In this document: positions 25,756 through 37,594 of the stretch, in pieces
Layout: each line of letters begins with the position of its first letter
Position numbering within the stretch: position 1 is the stretch's first letter
Assembly: GCA_943846685.1 (NCBI GenBank)
Contig: OX044363.1
Location: forward strand, 1,096,001-1,160,000
DNA: 64,000 nucleotides
From: an uncultured Pseudomonadales bacterium
GTDB taxonomy: Bacteria > Pseudomonadota > Gammaproteobacteria > Pseudomonadales > Porticoccaceae
Reading direction: 5' to 3'
Notes under the pieces: model-generated
What the model was told of the DNA's origin: nothing
The model's input: the letters and a program-made list of their open reading frames with translations, nothing else
Databases searched by the model: none
Program-made: the position numbers and the translations under genes

Positions 25756-26613
25756 CTATTTCTTCGCATCAATCAGACCAATCTCAATGGCAGTATTGAC
25801 GATGGGTGCATAGAGATCATTGCTGGCTTCAATAAAGCTTTTGCGCGGGAAGCTGGCAAGCAGTTCCGGATCTTTCATCCCCAGCAGGGCGTTGACCAGT
25901 TTCTGCTGGATTTCAGCACTAACGTCACCGCGCAATGTCCACTGATAGTCAGGGTAGGGGGGAGTCTCCCAGATAATCTTTACCTTGGTGGGGTCAATTT
26001 TTCCCGCTGCCAGTTCCTTGGCCCATACTTTGTAGTTGACCGCGCCAACCTGGTAGGCGCCGGACTGAACCAGTGCAATGGTTCGGCTGTGGTCGCCGCT
26101 AAAGCCCACCTTGGAGAAGATATTCTGCGGTGTATCCTTGAGCTGCTGGCGAATATGGTACTCGGGCATCAGCCGTCCAGAGGTGGAGCCTTTTGAACCA
26201 AAGGTAAAGGTCTTGCCGGCAATAGCCGCTGGAAAATCAGTGCTGCTATCCAAGCCACTGCTGCTGTGGGCGATCAGGTAAGTTTTAAAGAACGGATCCT
26301 CATAGCCCTGGGCGATGGCCTGGCTGCCGGGCACCAGTCGTCTTGCCTGTACGCCGGAGAGACCGCCAAACCAGGCTAGCTGCACCTGGTTATTGCGAAA
26401 GGCAGTAACCGCAGCGGCATAGCTTTTAACCGGAATGTAGCGCACCTCGATACCCAGCTGCTTTTCCAGATAGACGGCGATCTTGTTAAAGCGCTCCTGC
26501 AGATGGGACTCATCCTGATCGGGAATAGCGGTAAAGGTAAAAGGCTGAGCATGGCTAATCGATGCAATCAGTAGAGCGGCGGCAAAGATAAAACCGGATA
26601 AGAGGCGGTTCAT
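25756..26613 (-). CDS. PhnD-type periplasmic substrate-binding protein
   Basis: This 285-residue exported protein has a signal peptide ending near SISHA (about 22). It matches the phosphate/phosphite/phosphonate binding family: FTFTAIPDQDESHLQERFNKIAVYLEKQLGIEVRYIPVKSYAAAVTAFRNNQVQLAWFGGLSGVQAR is the usual N-terminal lobe, and TFTFGSKGSTSGRLMPEYHI and KVKIIWETPPYPDYQWTLRGD form the second lobe. Ligands of the wider family include phosphonates, phosphite and other small anions, and the sequence alone does not decide. It lies between the HisA-like gene and the ATPase gene. Confidence 0.88.
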   Translation of the reverse strand: MNRLLSGFIFAAALLIASISHAQPFTFTAIPDQDESHLQERFNKIAVYLEKQLGIEVRYIPVKSYAAAVTAFRNNQVQLAWFGGLSGVQARRLVPGSQAIAQGYEDPFFKTYLIAHSSSGLDSSTDFPAAIAGKTFTFGSKGSTSGRLMPEYHIRQQLKDTPQNIFSKVGFSGDHSRTIALVQSGAYQVGAVNYKVWAKELAAGKIDPTKVKIIWETPPYPDYQWTLRGDVSAEIQQKLVNALLGMKDPELLASFPRKSFIEASNDLYAPIVNTAIEIGLIDAKK

Positions 26614-26675
26614 TAATGAGTTCCTTTTTGTGTTTATTTTTATGTTTATTGTTGTGTTTATAGCTGTGTTAAAAA

Positions 26676-27437
26676 TTAAGTTTTGGACTGGTTCCAGTTA
26701 ATACAGGCTTCAAGGGTCACGCCTGATCCACCAAAAATATCCAGGGCACTGCCAATAGTAAGATCAACCTTACCTTTGGAGAGAGTCTCAACCAGTTTCA
26801 GGTCTTGCAATGAACGGGCACCACCCGCGTAGGTGACGGGCAGATTGCAGCAGTCGCCGAGCAGAGTAACCAGATCCTGATCTATACCAGCTTGCAGTCC
26901 TTCAACATCGGCGCCGTGAACTAAAAACTCCGCACAGTGTTTTTCCAATTCTGAAAGGGTCTGCTGATTGATTGGAGTGTTGGTAATAGTCTGCCAGCGA
27001 TCTGTTGCAATCATCCAGCCCTCCGCTGTTCTGCGGCAGCTAAGGTCGAGCACTAATCGATCGGCGCCGACCTCAGCTTTTATTGCCTCGAGCCGCGGCC
27101 AAGAGAACTCGCCGTTTTCAAACAGGTAGGAGGTAACAATAATATGGGAGGCGCCGGCCTCTAAATAACTGCTGGCATTTTCGAGGTTAACACCGCCACC
27201 AAATTGCATACCCTTTGGGTAGGCGCTGAGCGCTTCAAGAACCTGCTGCTGATTGTTCGGGCCAAGGGCAATAACATGACCGCCAGTTAAATGATGCTGC
27301 TTGTAGAGCTGTGCATAGTAGGCGGCATTGTGAGAACTGACAAAGTTGGTGTCGGCACCGCTGTCGGTAAGGCTGCCGCCAACAATTTGTTTTACCTGAC
27401 CCTGATGAAGGTCGATGCAGGGGCGAAACGCGGTCAA
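26676..27437 (-). CDS. HisA-like isomerase of the eukaryotic (His6/HISN3) type
   Basis: HisA isomerises ProFAR to PRFAR in histidine synthesis on a TIM barrel. This 253-residue protein begins FRPCIDLHQGQVKQIVGG and ends with LKLVETLSKGKVDLTIGSALDIFGG. Both segments resemble fungal and plant enzymes as I recall them, more than bacterial HisA. The two catalytic aspartates are in place (Asp9 in CIDLHQG, Asp131 in LVLDLSCRR), so activity is plausible. It stands alone without other his genes and heads an operon with a PhnDCE-type importer (62 bp to the PhnD-like gene). It may be the cell's only HisA, acquired by transfer, or a paralogue with another substrate. Confidence 0.85.
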   Translation of the reverse strand: MTAFRPCIDLHQGQVKQIVGGSLTDSGADTNFVSSHNAAYYAQLYKQHHLTGGHVIALGPNNQQQVLEALSAYPKGMQFGGGVNLENASSYLEAGASHIIVTSYLFENGEFSWPRLEAIKAEVGADRLVLDLSCRRTAEGWMIATDRWQTITNTPINQQTLSELEKHCAEFLVHGADVEGLQAGIDQDLVTLLGDCCNLPVTYAGGARSLQDLKLVETLSKGKVDLTIGSALDIFGGSGVTLEACINWNQSKT

Positions 27438-27496
27438 GGAACTAACTCCGAATAGTTAAATCGTCAAAGAGGGCCGCAGTATAACTTATGTAAAAT

Positions 27497-28405
27497 TTAC
27501 TGCAGTGCTATTCCTACCTTTGAACCATTAACGCGCTGGAGTTTTTGACTGATAAAGTTGCCGGCGGCGATTAGTTTTTTAATATCGACACCATGTTCTA
27601 TACCCAGACCATTGAGCATATAGACCAGATCTTCTGTGGCGACATTGCCCGATGCAGCGCCGCCATTGGCGAGTTTGGCATAGGGGCAGCCACCCAGACC
27701 TGCGACGGAGCTATCCACAACCGAGATTCCCATCTGCAGTGCGGTCAGTACATTGGCCAGGGCCTGTCCATAGGTGTCGTGGAGATGGACGGCGAGTTTT
27801 TTGGCGGGAATTTCCTCAAGCAATCTAGCCAATAACTTTTCAACCGAGGCGGGGGTGCCGACACCAATGGTGTCGCCAAGAGATATTTCATAGCAGCCCA
27901 TAGCCAATAGCTGTTTGGCAACCATGGCCACAGTTTCATTGTCGACACTGCCCTCATAGGGGCAGCCAACCACGCAGGAGATATAACCGCGCAGTCTGAT
28001 ATTGTTGGCCAGTGCCTGATCGGCAAGGGGTTTAAAGCGTTCGAGACTCTCGGCAATAGAGCAGTTGATATTCTTTTGGCTAAAGCTCTCGGAGGCCGCG
28101 GCAAAAACTGCCACCTCTTTTACGCCACACTCCATAGCTCGCTCCAAACCACGGAGGTTAGGAACCAGTGCGGCGTAAATGGTATTTGTATCTGTGGCCA
28201 GTTTGGCAAAGACCTGATCGCTGCCAGCCATTTGTGGAACCCATTTCGGGCTGACAAAACTGCCCGCTTCGATATAGCTGAGCCCTGCTTCTGTAAGCTG
28301 ATTAATCAACTCAACTTTGGTGCTGACTTCAACGGCAATTTTTTCATTTTGCAGTCCGTCGCGAGGGCCGACTTCAACTATTCTGACGCGGCGGGGTAAA
28401 TTCAT
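27497..28405 (-). CDS. liuE: Hydroxymethylglutaryl-CoA lyase
   Basis: HMG-CoA lyase splits 3-hydroxy-3-methylglutaryl-CoA into acetyl-CoA and acetoacetate, the last step of leucine breakdown. The 302-residue protein opens with [18 protein letters not shown], has the metal-binding [12 protein letters not shown], and carries the catalytic Cys loop [25 protein letters not shown]. Its ATG overlaps the end of liuD by 4 bp, so it is the last gene of the liu operon. A mitochondrial-type name is mvaB. Confidence 0.95.
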   Translation of the reverse strand: MNLPRRVRIVEVGPRDGLQNEKIAVEVSTKVELINQLTEAGLSYIEAGSFVSPKWVPQMAGSDQVFAKLATDTNTIYAALVPNLRGLERAMECGVKEVAVFAAASESFSQKNINCSIAESLERFKPLADQALANNIRLRGYISCVVGCPYEGSVDNETVAMVAKQLLAMGCYEISLGDTIGVGTPASVEKLLARLLEEIPAKKLAVHLHDTYGQALANVLTALQMGISVVDSSVAGLGGCPYAKLANGGAASGNVATEDLVYMLNGLGIEHGVDIKKLIAAGNFISQKLQRVNGSKVGIALQ

Positions 28406-30339
28406 TGGGCTTCCTCAGATTCTGCAAAGGCTAAAAGCTCGGCACCGCCATCAACCAGCTCTCCCTCTTTATAAAAGAACTCGCTGACAGTGCCGTCGGC
28501 GGGGGCAATAATAGCATGTTCCATTTTCATCGCCTCAATCACCATCAGGCTGTCACCCTTGGATACTGGTGCGCCGCTTTTAACTAACAGGGTGACTACA
28601 GTGCCATTCATTGGCGCGGTTAAATTGCCGTCGGCCTGATTATCCTGAAGACCCAGATCCGGTTTAACCTCGGAGCAGTGGAATACTCCCTGATCGGTAA
28701 ATAGATTAAAACTTTCTGTATCCGCAGCAACTACTTTTAATTGGGTGTTTAGGTTATTCGGGTCTGCTTCTACGGTAATCTCTCTGGCGCCAATTTTAAC
28801 CTGTACCCTTGGCTTGGTAATGCTGTTAGCTTGCCAGCTATTGGCCAGATGCCAGGGTGAGTTAGGCTCGCTGGATTGCGCCGCCTGTTGTTTTGCCGAG
28901 TCCTGCCTAGCCGCCAAAATGGCCTCTGCGGCCAGTGGTGCTCCATAGTTAATATCTTCGCTGCGCTGACGGAAAATCTCACTTTCATACTTTTCAATAA
29001 AGCCGGTATCCACATCGCCCCGGCGAAAGGAATGGGTCGTCGCGAGGTTGTATAGAAAGCATATATTGGTCGTCAGTCCAGCAATCCGGTAGTTGCTAAG
29101 GGCTTCGGTCAATCGCGCTAATGCGCGCTCCCGATCTCTGTCCCAAACCACTAATTTGGCGATCATAGGGTCATAGTAAATACTCACCTGATCACCCTCA
29201 ACGACCCCGGTATCCACACGCACATAAGCGCTTTCTGCTGGAGGGCGAAGCAAACTCAGGGTGCCGGTGGCGGGAAGGAAATCATTTTCCGGGTCTTCGG
29301 CATAAATCCGCGCTTCAAATGCGTGGCCCTTAATCTGCAGTTGATCCTGAGTGCAGGGCAGGGGTTCTCCGGAGGCAACTCGCAATTGCCATTCGACCAG
29401 ATCCTGACCGCTAATCATTTCGGTAACCGGATGCTCTACCTGCAGGCGGGTATTCATTTCCATAAAGAAGAATTCCCCCCGTGTATCGAGCAAAAATTCC
29501 ACCGTGCCCGCGCCTTGATAATTAATCGCCTTGGCCGCTCTTATAGCTGCCTCGCCCATCCGCTGGCGCAGCTCTTCGGTCATCCCCGGTGCCGGTGCTT
29601 CTTCAATTACCTTTTGGTGGCGGCGCTGCACTGAGCAGTCACGCTCAAAAAGATAGACGGCATTGTTATGCTGATCGCAGAACACCTGAATCTCTACATG
29701 GCGAGGGCCGAGTAGGTATTTTTCCACCAGCATAATCTCATCATTAAACCCATTCAGCGCTTCACGCTTGGCTGCTGCCAGCGCTTCCTCAAACTCATCG
29801 GCATGAGCGACCGCACGCATACCCTTGCCACCGCCACCAGCGGCTGCTTTAAGCAGTACCGGATAGCCCATATCATCTGCCGCCTGTTTAAGTACCGCCG
29901 GTTTCTGATTATCACCGTGATAGCCCGGTACCAGAGGTACATCAGCTTTAGCCATAATATTTTTCGCCGCTGACTTTGAACCCATGGCCAAAATAGCTTC
30001 GACTGGCGGGCCGATAAAAATCAGATTGTGAATTTTGCACTGTTTGCAAAATTGCGCATTCTCAGAGAGAAAGCCATAGCCGGGATGGATAGCTTCAGCG
30101 CCACTGATCAGTGCCGCCTGAATAATTTTATCAATCACTAGATAGGATTCATTGGATGGCGATGGGCCTATATGGACAGCTTCATCGGCCATGCTTACAT
30201 GCAGGGAATCGCGATCTGCGTCGCTAAATACCGCAACAGTGACAATACCCATCTGTTTAGCCGTTTTGATAATCCGGCAGGCAATTTCACCGCGATTGGC
30301 GATCAGTATTTTGTTAAATACAGCATTGTTAGGTGTCAT
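28402..30339 (-). CDS. liuD: Methylcrotonyl-CoA carboxylase, biotin-containing alpha subunit
   Basis: This subunit carboxylates biotin using ATP and bicarbonate for conversion of 3-methylcrotonyl-CoA to 3-methylglutaconyl-CoA. The 645-residue protein has the biotin carboxylase fold (about 1-455: [17 protein letters not shown], the ATP-grasp glycine loop [28 protein letters not shown]). A BT-like linker follows, then a C-terminal biotinyl domain with the biotinylated Lys in [11 protein letters not shown]. It starts 3 bp after the liuC stop and overlaps liuE, consistent with translational coupling. Confidence 0.96.
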   Translation of the reverse strand: MTPNNAVFNKILIANRGEIACRIIKTAKQMGIVTVAVFSDADRDSLHVSMADEAVHIGPSPSNESYLVIDKIIQAALISGAEAIHPGYGFLSENAQFCKQCKIHNLIFIGPPVEAILAMGSKSAAKNIMAKADVPLVPGYHGDNQKPAVLKQAADDMGYPVLLKAAAGGGGKGMRAVAHADEFEEALAAAKREALNGFNDEIMLVEKYLLGPRHVEIQVFCDQHNNAVYLFERDCSVQRRHQKVIEEAPAPGMTEELRQRMGEAAIRAAKAINYQGAGTVEFLLDTRGEFFFMEMNTRLQVEHPVTEMISGQDLVEWQLRVASGEPLPCTQDQLQIKGHAFEARIYAEDPENDFLPATGTLSLLRPPAESAYVRVDTGVVEGDQVSIYYDPMIAKLVVWDRDRERALARLTEALSNYRIAGLTTNICFLYNLATTHSFRRGDVDTGFIEKYESEIFRQRSEDINYGAPLAAEAILAARQDSAKQQAAQSSEPNSPWHLANSWQANSITKPRVQVKIGAREITVEADPNNLNTQLKVVAADTESFNLFTDQGVFHCSEVKPDLGLQDNQADGNLTAPMNGTVVTLLVKSGAPVSKGDSLMVIEAMKMEHAIIAPADGTVSEFFYKEGELVDGGAELLAFAESEEAQ

Positions 30340-30342
30340 TGG

Positions 30343-31122
30343 TTAAATCCATTTTGGGGAACGTTTTTCCAAAAACGCGTTAAGACCTTCCTGGCCCTCA
30401 TCGCTGACTCGAGTCGCGGCAATCACCTCGCAGGTCTGCTCAATCAGAGCATTGTCTATAGATTTGCCACTGATATTAAAAATTAACTGTTTGGCATGCT
30501 TGATCGCGATGGGACCGTTGGCTAGCAGGGTAGTGATTATCTCTTCAACAGCGCTATCGAGTTTATCTGCATCGGTGACTTGGCTAATTAAGCCAAGTTG
30601 CTGAGCAGTCTGTGCATCAAAGCGCTCGGCCGTGGTGAAGTAACGGCGGGATGCCCGCTGACCAATGGCGGCAATAACATAGGGGCTGATAGTGGCTGGC
30701 ACCAGACCAATTTTAACTTCGCTCAGGCAAAAAGAGGCGCGTTCGCTGGCAATGGCCATATCGCAGCAGCTAACCAATCCAACAGCGCCACCAAAGGTGG
30801 CACCCTGAATCCGGGCAATAGTCGGTTGGGGGAGGCTGTTTAATGTTTTAAGCATTTCAGCCAGTGCTCGGCTGTCGCTAAGATTTTCGGCGTAGGAATA
30901 ATCTGCCATACGCTGCATCCAGCTTAGGTCGGCGCCGGCGGAAAAGCTTTTGCCTGCAGAATCTAGAATCATCAGCCGCACATCAGTATTGTTGGCAATT
31001 GCCTTAAATGCCTGAGTTAGCTGAGCGATAATTTGATCATCAAAGGCGTTATGTTTGTCAGGATTATTTATCGTAACCCGAGCCACACCTCGGCTGTCGA
31101 TATTATTTATCACTGTATCCAT
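30343..31122 (-). CDS. liuC: Methylglutaconyl-CoA hydratase (enoyl-CoA hydratase family)
   Basis: The 259-residue crotonase-family enzyme hydrates 3-methylglutaconyl-CoA to HMG-CoA. The oxyanion-hole segments are visible: AGKSFSAGADLSWMQRMADY (about 53-72) and GATFGGAVGLVSCCDMAIASE (about 104-124). The specific role is assigned from its place between the carboxylase subunit genes. It is separated from liuB by a 318-bp repeat-rich gap, the only long interruption in this operon, so it may need read-through or an internal promoter. Confidence 0.92.
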   Translation of the reverse strand: MDTVINNIDSRGVARVTINNPDKHNAFDDQIIAQLTQAFKAIANNTDVRLMILDSAGKSFSAGADLSWMQRMADYSYAENLSDSRALAEMLKTLNSLPQPTIARIQGATFGGAVGLVSCCDMAIASERASFCLSEVKIGLVPATISPYVIAAIGQRASRRYFTTAERFDAQTAQQLGLISQVTDADKLDSAVEEIITTLLANGPIAIKHAKQLIFNISGKSIDNALIEQTCEVIAATRVSDEGQEGLNAFLEKRSPKWI

Positions 31123-31157
31123 AATATTTATATCCCTATTTGCGATTTAGCACTGAG

Positions 31158-31314
31158 CCCAGCTCTACAAGCGCCTTTGGGATCAGTCAGGCTCCGCTTA
31201 TGGTTATCTGGTTTTCAGAAACAAGCGAGCAACTGTTTGAGCGCAGCGAGTTTTGCGAGCGCTGAAAACCAGATAACCATGGAGCCGATCCCAAAGGCGT
31301 TTGTAGAGTTGGGC
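31158..31314. repeat. Long imperfect inverted repeat inside the liu operon
   Basis: The left arm (31158-31218) and right arm (31262-31314) pair over about 50 bp, with CTCTACAAGCGCCTTTGG against CCAAAGGCGTTTGTAGAG and GGTTATCTGGTTTTCAG against CTGAAAACCAGATAACC. There are one or two mismatches and a small insertion in the left arm. The loop of about 43 bp is rich in GCGAGC and GAGCGCAGCGAG motifs. No frame or transposase is present. It looks like a mobile palindromic repeat, or a folded RNA element between liuB and liuC. Confidence 0.88.
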
Positions 31315-31330
31315 GGTCCCTGAATTGAGT

Positions 31331-31412
31331 TCCTTCGGTTCGCTGCGCTCTCTCAGGATGACAGTCAAAAATGACGACAGGATCCTTCGGTTCGCTGCGC
31401 TCTCTCAGGATG
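31331..31412. repeat. Two direct copies of a CCTTCGG...CTCAGGATGA hairpin
   Basis: Two nearly identical copies (about 31331-31361 and 31382-31412) read TCCTTCGGTTCGCTGCGC followed by TCTCTCAGGATGA. Each can fold as a hairpin through TCCT and AGGA. The tandem array at 12.4-13.1 kb carries a shorter relative (CCTTCGGCTTCGCTCAGGAT), so this is a dispersed repeat family of the genome. Confidence 0.8.
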
Positions 31413-31413
31413 A

Positions 31414-31440
31414 TTTAGTTCGGCCGTAGGCCTAACTAAA
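31414..31440. repeat. Hairpin abutting the liuB stop codon
   Basis: The arms TTTAGTT-C-GGCC and GGCC-T-AACTAAA flank a GTA loop, with one C-T mismatch. The hairpin ends at the base next to the liuB stop. There is no T-run on the minus strand, so simple termination is not supported. It may protect the liuABR transcript end or adjust liuC expression. Confidence 0.65.
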
Positions 31441-33048
31441 TCACATTCTAAACAGCCCAAACTTGGTTTCTTTAATCTCCCGGTTATGGCTTGCCGAAAT
31501 AGCCAATCCCAACACCATGCGTGTATCCGCCGGATCAATCACACCATCATCCCAAAGCCGCGCCGAAGCGTAGTAGGGGTGACCCTGATGTTCATAGTTA
31601 TCAATAATCGGCTGCTTAAAATCAGCTTCCTCCTGTGCAGACCAATCCTTTGCGTCGCGCTCATACTTATCTCTGGTCACCTGCGCTAAAACCCCCGCAG
31701 CCTGTTCACCACCCATCACTGAAATACGCGCGTTAGGCCACATAAATAGAAACCTTGGATCGAAGGCGCGACCGCACATTCCATAGTTGCCGGCACCAAA
31801 AGAGCCGCCAATTAAAATAGTAAATTTCGGCACATTGGCGGTGGCAACCGCCGTCACCATCTTGGCGCCGTGTTTGGCAATACCATCATTCTCGTACTGC
31901 TTGCCGACCATAAACCCTGTGATATTTTGTAAGAAGACTAAGGGAATTTTGCGCTGCGCACAGAGCTCAATAAAGTGCGCACCTTTCTGCGCCGACTCGC
32001 CAAATAAAATGCCATTATTGGCAACAATACCCACCGGATAGCCAAAAATTCTGGCAAAGCCACAGATCAGAGTGGTGCCATAAAGCGCCTTGAATTCATC
32101 GAAGTCCGAGCCATCGACAATCCGCGCAATAATTTCTCTAACATCGTAAGAGACGCGGGATTCACTGGGGACAATGCCGTAGATTTCGTGGCTGTCATAA
32201 AGAGGCTCCACGGCCTCCTTAAAATCACCATTCAGCGGTTTTACTCGGTTGAGTCTAGCCACCGAAGCCCGCGCCATTTCCAGTGCATGATGATCGTTAT
32301 TGGCATAGTGGTCAGCAACTCCGGATTTACGGCAGTGCACATCGGCACCACCCAAGTCTTCTGCACTGACCACTTCACCGGTGGCCGCCTTAACCAACGG
32401 TGGGCCGCCGAGAAAAATAGTGCCCTGATTTTTAACAATAATAGATTCATCGGCCATCGCTGGCACATAGGCGCCGCCGGCAGTACAGGAGCCCATCACC
32501 GCGGCAATCTGGGGAATATTTTGCGCCGACATATTGGCTTGATTAAAAAAGATTCGGCCAAAATGTTCACGGTCGGGGAACACCTCATCCTGAAGGGGCA
32601 GATTGGCACCGCCGGAGTCGACCAGATAGATGCAGGGCAGATTGTTTTCTGCGGCAATAGCCTGGGCGCGCAGATGTTTTTTTACCGTAAGTGGGTAGTA
32701 GCTGCCGCCCTTAACCGTCGCATCATTGGCCACAATCACGCACTCCTGACCGCTGACTCGACCAATGCCGGTGATCATGCCTGCGGCGGGTACATCGTCG
32801 TCGTAAACATTGTGCGCCGCTAATGGCGAGAGTTCGAGAAATGGGGAGCCCGGGTCCAGTAAGGCCTTAACCCGCTCGCGAGGCAATAATTTACCGCGAG
32901 CAATATGTCTGGCGCAGGCTTTTTCGCCGCCGCCACTGGCGATCTTGTTGAGCGTGCTTTTTAGATCATCGACAATACTTTGCATCGATTGGTAGTTGTT
33001 CTCATAGTCGCTGCTTTTGCGGTTAATTTTTGAGTGGATTACAGCCAT
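31441..33048 (-). CDS. liuB: Methylcrotonyl-CoA carboxylase beta subunit (carboxyltransferase)
   Basis: The 535-residue subunit moves the carboxyl group from biotin to methylcrotonyl-CoA. It has the paired carboxyltransferase domains of this family: the N-terminal part includes [22 protein letters not shown] and [20 protein letters not shown], the central part [19 protein letters not shown], and the C-terminal part [43 protein letters not shown]. It is 39 bp downstream of liuA on the same strand. Confidence 0.96.
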   Translation of the reverse strand: MAVIHSKINRKSSDYENNYQSMQSIVDDLKSTLNKIASGGGEKACARHIARGKLLPRERVKALLDPGSPFLELSPLAAHNVYDDDVPAAGMITGIGRVSGQECVIVANDATVKGGSYYPLTVKKHLRAQAIAAENNLPCIYLVDSGGANLPLQDEVFPDREHFGRIFFNQANMSAQNIPQIAAVMGSCTAGGAYVPAMADESIIVKNQGTIFLGGPPLVKAATGEVVSAEDLGGADVHCRKSGVADHYANNDHHALEMARASVARLNRVKPLNGDFKEAVEPLYDSHEIYGIVPSESRVSYDVREIIARIVDGSDFDEFKALYGTTLICGFARIFGYPVGIVANNGILFGESAQKGAHFIELCAQRKIPLVFLQNITGFMVGKQYENDGIAKHGAKMVTAVATANVPKFTILIGGSFGAGNYGMCGRAFDPRFLFMWPNARISVMGGEQAAGVLAQVTRDKYERDAKDWSAQEEADFKQPIIDNYEHQGHPYYASARLWDDGVIDPADTRMVLGLAISASHNREIKETKFGLFRM

Positions 33049-33087
33049 ATTATTTCCTTTTAATATGTTCCTTACTTTCGCTTATAG

Positions 33088-34257
33088 CTACGCGCTTTGC
33101 CCAAACAGCTCACGACCAATCAGCATACGTCGCACCTCTGAAGTGCCGGCGCCAATCTCATAGAGCTTCGCATCGCGCAGCAACCGACCGGTAGGGTATT
33201 CGTTAGTATAGCCATTGCCGCCCAGTGCCTGAATCGCCTGCAGTGCCATCTGGGTGGCTTTCTCTGCGGTAAATAAGATTACCGCTGCGGCATCTTTGCG
33301 TGAGTCCTGACCTAGATCACAGGCTCTTGCCACTGCATAGAGATAGGCCCGTGAGGCATTTAGCTCGGTGTACATATCGGCGATCTTGCCCTGCATAAGC
33401 TGAAACTCGCCGATTGCCTGACCGAACTGTTTGCGCTCGTGAATATAGGGAAGCACTACATCCAGACAGGCCTGCATAATGCCCACCGGACCGCCGGATA
33501 AAACCGTGCGCTCGTAGTCCAGTCCGGACATCAATACGGCAACCCCACGGCCTTCGCCACCAAGTATATTCTCGGCAGGTACCGCGCAGTCCTGAAAAAC
33601 CAGTTCGCAGGTATTGGAGCCGCGCATACCGAGCTTGTCGAGTTTTTGATGACGGGAAAAGCCCGGATAGTCGCGCTCAACAATAAACGCAGTAATACCT
33701 TTGGAGCCGGCGCTAGTGTCGGTCTTTGCATAGATAACAAAGGTGTCGGCATCGGGGCCATTGGTGATCCACATCTTATTGCCGTTGAGGATATAGTTGT
33801 CACCTACCTTTCTGGCGCTAAGTTTCATACTCACTACATCGGAGCCCGCATTGGGTTCGGACATGGCTAGAGCGCCAATATGCTCACCGCTGCAAAGTTT
33901 TGGCAGGTACTTATTTTTCTGCTCTTCGCTGCCATTTTTATGCAGTTGATTGACGCAGAGATTGGAGTGGGCGCCATAGGAGAGACCCACTGAGGCGGAG
34001 GCGCGAGAGATTTCTTCCATGGCCACCACATGAGCCAGATAGCCCATGCCTGAGCCGCCATACTGTTCGGCGACGGTCATACCGAGCAGGCCCATATCGC
34101 CCATCTTGCGCCATAGCTCATTGGGGAATTCATTGGTTTGGTCAATCTCGTCAGCGCGGGGTGCTATTTCATTTTGGCAGAATTGAAAAAGGCTGTCGCG
34201 AAGCATATCTATATCTTCGCCGAGATTGAAATTCAGGCTAGGGTAGGCAGTATTCAT
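33088..34257 (-). CDS. liuA: Isovaleryl-CoA dehydrogenase
   Basis: This FAD enzyme oxidises isovaleryl-CoA to 3-methylcrotonyl-CoA. The 389-residue acyl-CoA dehydrogenase shows [16 protein letters not shown] (about 130-145), [18 protein letters not shown], and the C-terminal [42 protein letters not shown]. The substrate is assigned from the operon with methylcrotonyl-CoA carboxylase. It begins 36 bp after liuR, so both are likely transcribed from the liuR promoter. Confidence 0.95.
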   Translation of the reverse strand: MNTAYPSLNFNLGEDIDMLRDSLFQFCQNEIAPRADEIDQTNEFPNELWRKMGDMGLLGMTVAEQYGGSGMGYLAHVVAMEEISRASASVGLSYGAHSNLCVNQLHKNGSEEQKNKYLPKLCSGEHIGALAMSEPNAGSDVVSMKLSARKVGDNYILNGNKMWITNGPDADTFVIYAKTDTSAGSKGITAFIVERDYPGFSRHQKLDKLGMRGSNTCELVFQDCAVPAENILGGEGRGVAVLMSGLDYERTVLSGGPVGIMQACLDVVLPYIHERKQFGQAIGEFQLMQGKIADMYTELNASRAYLYAVARACDLGQDSRKDAAAVILFTAEKATQMALQAIQALGGNGYTNEYPTGRLLRDAKLYEIGAGTSEVRRMLIGRELFGQSA

Positions 34258-34293
34258 AAATCACAGGTTCCATTGCAATTAGAGTTTGTACTC

Positions 34294-34704
34294 TTAGTGG
34301 TTGTCTTTCAGTGCCTCAACACAGTCGGTTTCAGCTTTATTTAAATCCTTTAGAAGCTTGGTGATGTCGTCTAGTTGCTGATTGAGTTTGGTGCGCTGTT
34401 GCTGAATCGCATCAATCAACTTTTTTAACTGATCGAGATTGGTTTTACCCGGCTCGTACATATCGATAATCTCCCGCGAGTCCTCAAGGGAGATCCCCAA
34501 GCGCTTGCCACGCAAGATTAACTTTAAGCGAGTGCGATCCGCGGGACTGTAAACTCGGGTCTGGCCACGGCGAGCCGGGGCCAGCAGTCCTATATCTTCA
34601 TAGTGACGGATGCTGCGAGTGGTGATATCAAACTCTTTGGAAAGTTGGCTGATACTGTATTCGAGCGGCATCTGTGCTGAATCTCTGGATGGGGTTTCAG
34701 GCAT
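34294..34704 (-). CDS. liuR: MerR-family regulator of leucine degradation (LiuR type)
   Basis: A 136-residue MerR protein with the N-terminal winged helix (EYSISQLSKEFDITTRSIRHYEDIGLLAPARRGQTRVY, about 14-51) and a coiled-coil dimerisation helix at the end (LKKLIDAIQQQRTKLNQQLDDITKLLKDLNKAE). It heads the liu operon, as LiuR does in many proteobacteria. A TTTACGT-CA-ACGTAAA palindrome overlaps its promoter. Neither the ATG at 34704 nor the one at 34671 has a good ribosome site, so the start is open by 11 residues. Confidence 0.9.
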   Translation of the reverse strand: MPETPSRDSAQMPLEYSISQLSKEFDITTRSIRHYEDIGLLAPARRGQTRVYSPADRTRLKLILRGKRLGISLEDSREIIDMYEPGKTNLDQLKKLIDAIQQQRTKLNQQLDDITKLLKDLNKAETDCVEALKDNH

Positions 34705-34738
34705 AAATAGTTATTTCACAGATTCTGGGTAGGCGGGC

Positions 34739-34774
34739 ATTGTAAAATAAATATTACGTTTACGTCAACGTAAA
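34739..34774 (-). promoter_or_regulatory. liu operon promoter with LiuR-type palindrome
   Basis: On the minus strand, TTGACG (34768-34763) and TACAAT (34744-34739) are separated by 18 bp. The perfect inverted repeat TTTACGT-CA-ACGTAAA at 34759-34774 overlaps the -35 box. The repeat resembles LiuR operators described by comparative genomics, as I recall them. A start point about 27 bp before liuR is expected. Confidence 0.7.
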
Positions 34775-34829
34775 CTAATTGGGGGGGGGTAGATGAGAAT
34801 GAAATAGTGGTTAAAAAGGGTTTAAGCGG

Positions 34830-35333
34830 TTAGATGGCGCTGTATTGGCCGCGGTAAAAGACCAGTGGATTATGTCCGTTGTCGACAAACTCAAGGACTT
34901 TGCCAACCAGAATAATATGGTCGCCACCTTCGTACTGGTGTTCAAGTGAGCACTGAAAGCAGGCGCTGTAGTGGGGCAAAATAGGTACGCCCGAGAGGCC
35001 TTCGAGGCATTCAACGTCAGCGAACTTATCGGCACCGCTCTTGGCGAAGCGGTTGGATAGTTCCTGCTGCTCGTCGCTGAGTATATGAATAGCAAATGAT
35101 TTGGCCGCCATAAAATCCTCAAAACAGCTTGAATCCTTGGCAATGCTCCACAGCACAAGGGCTGGGTCGAGAGACACCGAGTTAAAACTATTTGCGGTCA
35201 TGCCGATTTTTTGACCATCGCGACCCACTGCGGTGACGATGGTTATGCCTGTTGTGAAACTGCCGAGGGCATTGCGGAAATCAATTATTTGCTGGTCTTT
35301 CCCGGATATTTGTTCAGGCTTTTGAGTCGACAT
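34830..35333 (-). CDS. Flavin reductase-like FMN-binding protein
   Basis: This 167-residue protein belongs to the flavin reductase (HpaC/DIM6-NTAB) family, which uses NAD(P)H to reduce free flavin for partner monooxygenases or binds FMN itself. Visible segments are DFRNALGSFTTGITIVTA, GMTANSFNSVSLDPALVLWSIAKDSS and the C-terminal HQYEGGDHIILVGKVLEF. I chose the ATG at 35333 because the family begins there; the open frame reaches 35438 but the extra residues are not conserved. The ribosome site is weak. It lies 122 bp downstream of the FadH-like gene on the same strand, so a shared transcript is possible. Confidence 0.82.
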   Translation of the reverse strand: MSTQKPEQISGKDQQIIDFRNALGSFTTGITIVTAVGRDGQKIGMTANSFNSVSLDPALVLWSIAKDSSCFEDFMAAKSFAIHILSDEQQELSNRFAKSGADKFADVECLEGLSGVPILPHYSACFQCSLEHQYEGGDHIILVGKVLEFVDNGHNPLVFYRGQYSAI

Positions 35334-35455
35334 AATTTTAGGGTACGGAGTCTCTTTCAGTGAGTAATGTTGTTGAGCATACAGATTATGCACGCTCAAG
35401 GCAGCGCGCATAATCGGTTGAATGCCCATCGGTTGCAAGGGTTATCACACAAATT

Positions 35456-37495
<2,040 letters not shown>

Positions 37496-37594
37496 CTATT
37501 ATTTTCGTCATTCTTTTCTTATTTTTAGTAGTGCATTTTCTTACGACACTTCCGGTGGTTTTGGATGTCTGTAAAAGCAGGTTAAGGGTCAATT

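Noticed and set aside
31331-31412. Possible integron attC sites
   Set aside because: No integrase gene, no cassette-like open frames, and no conserved attC core sites are visible.
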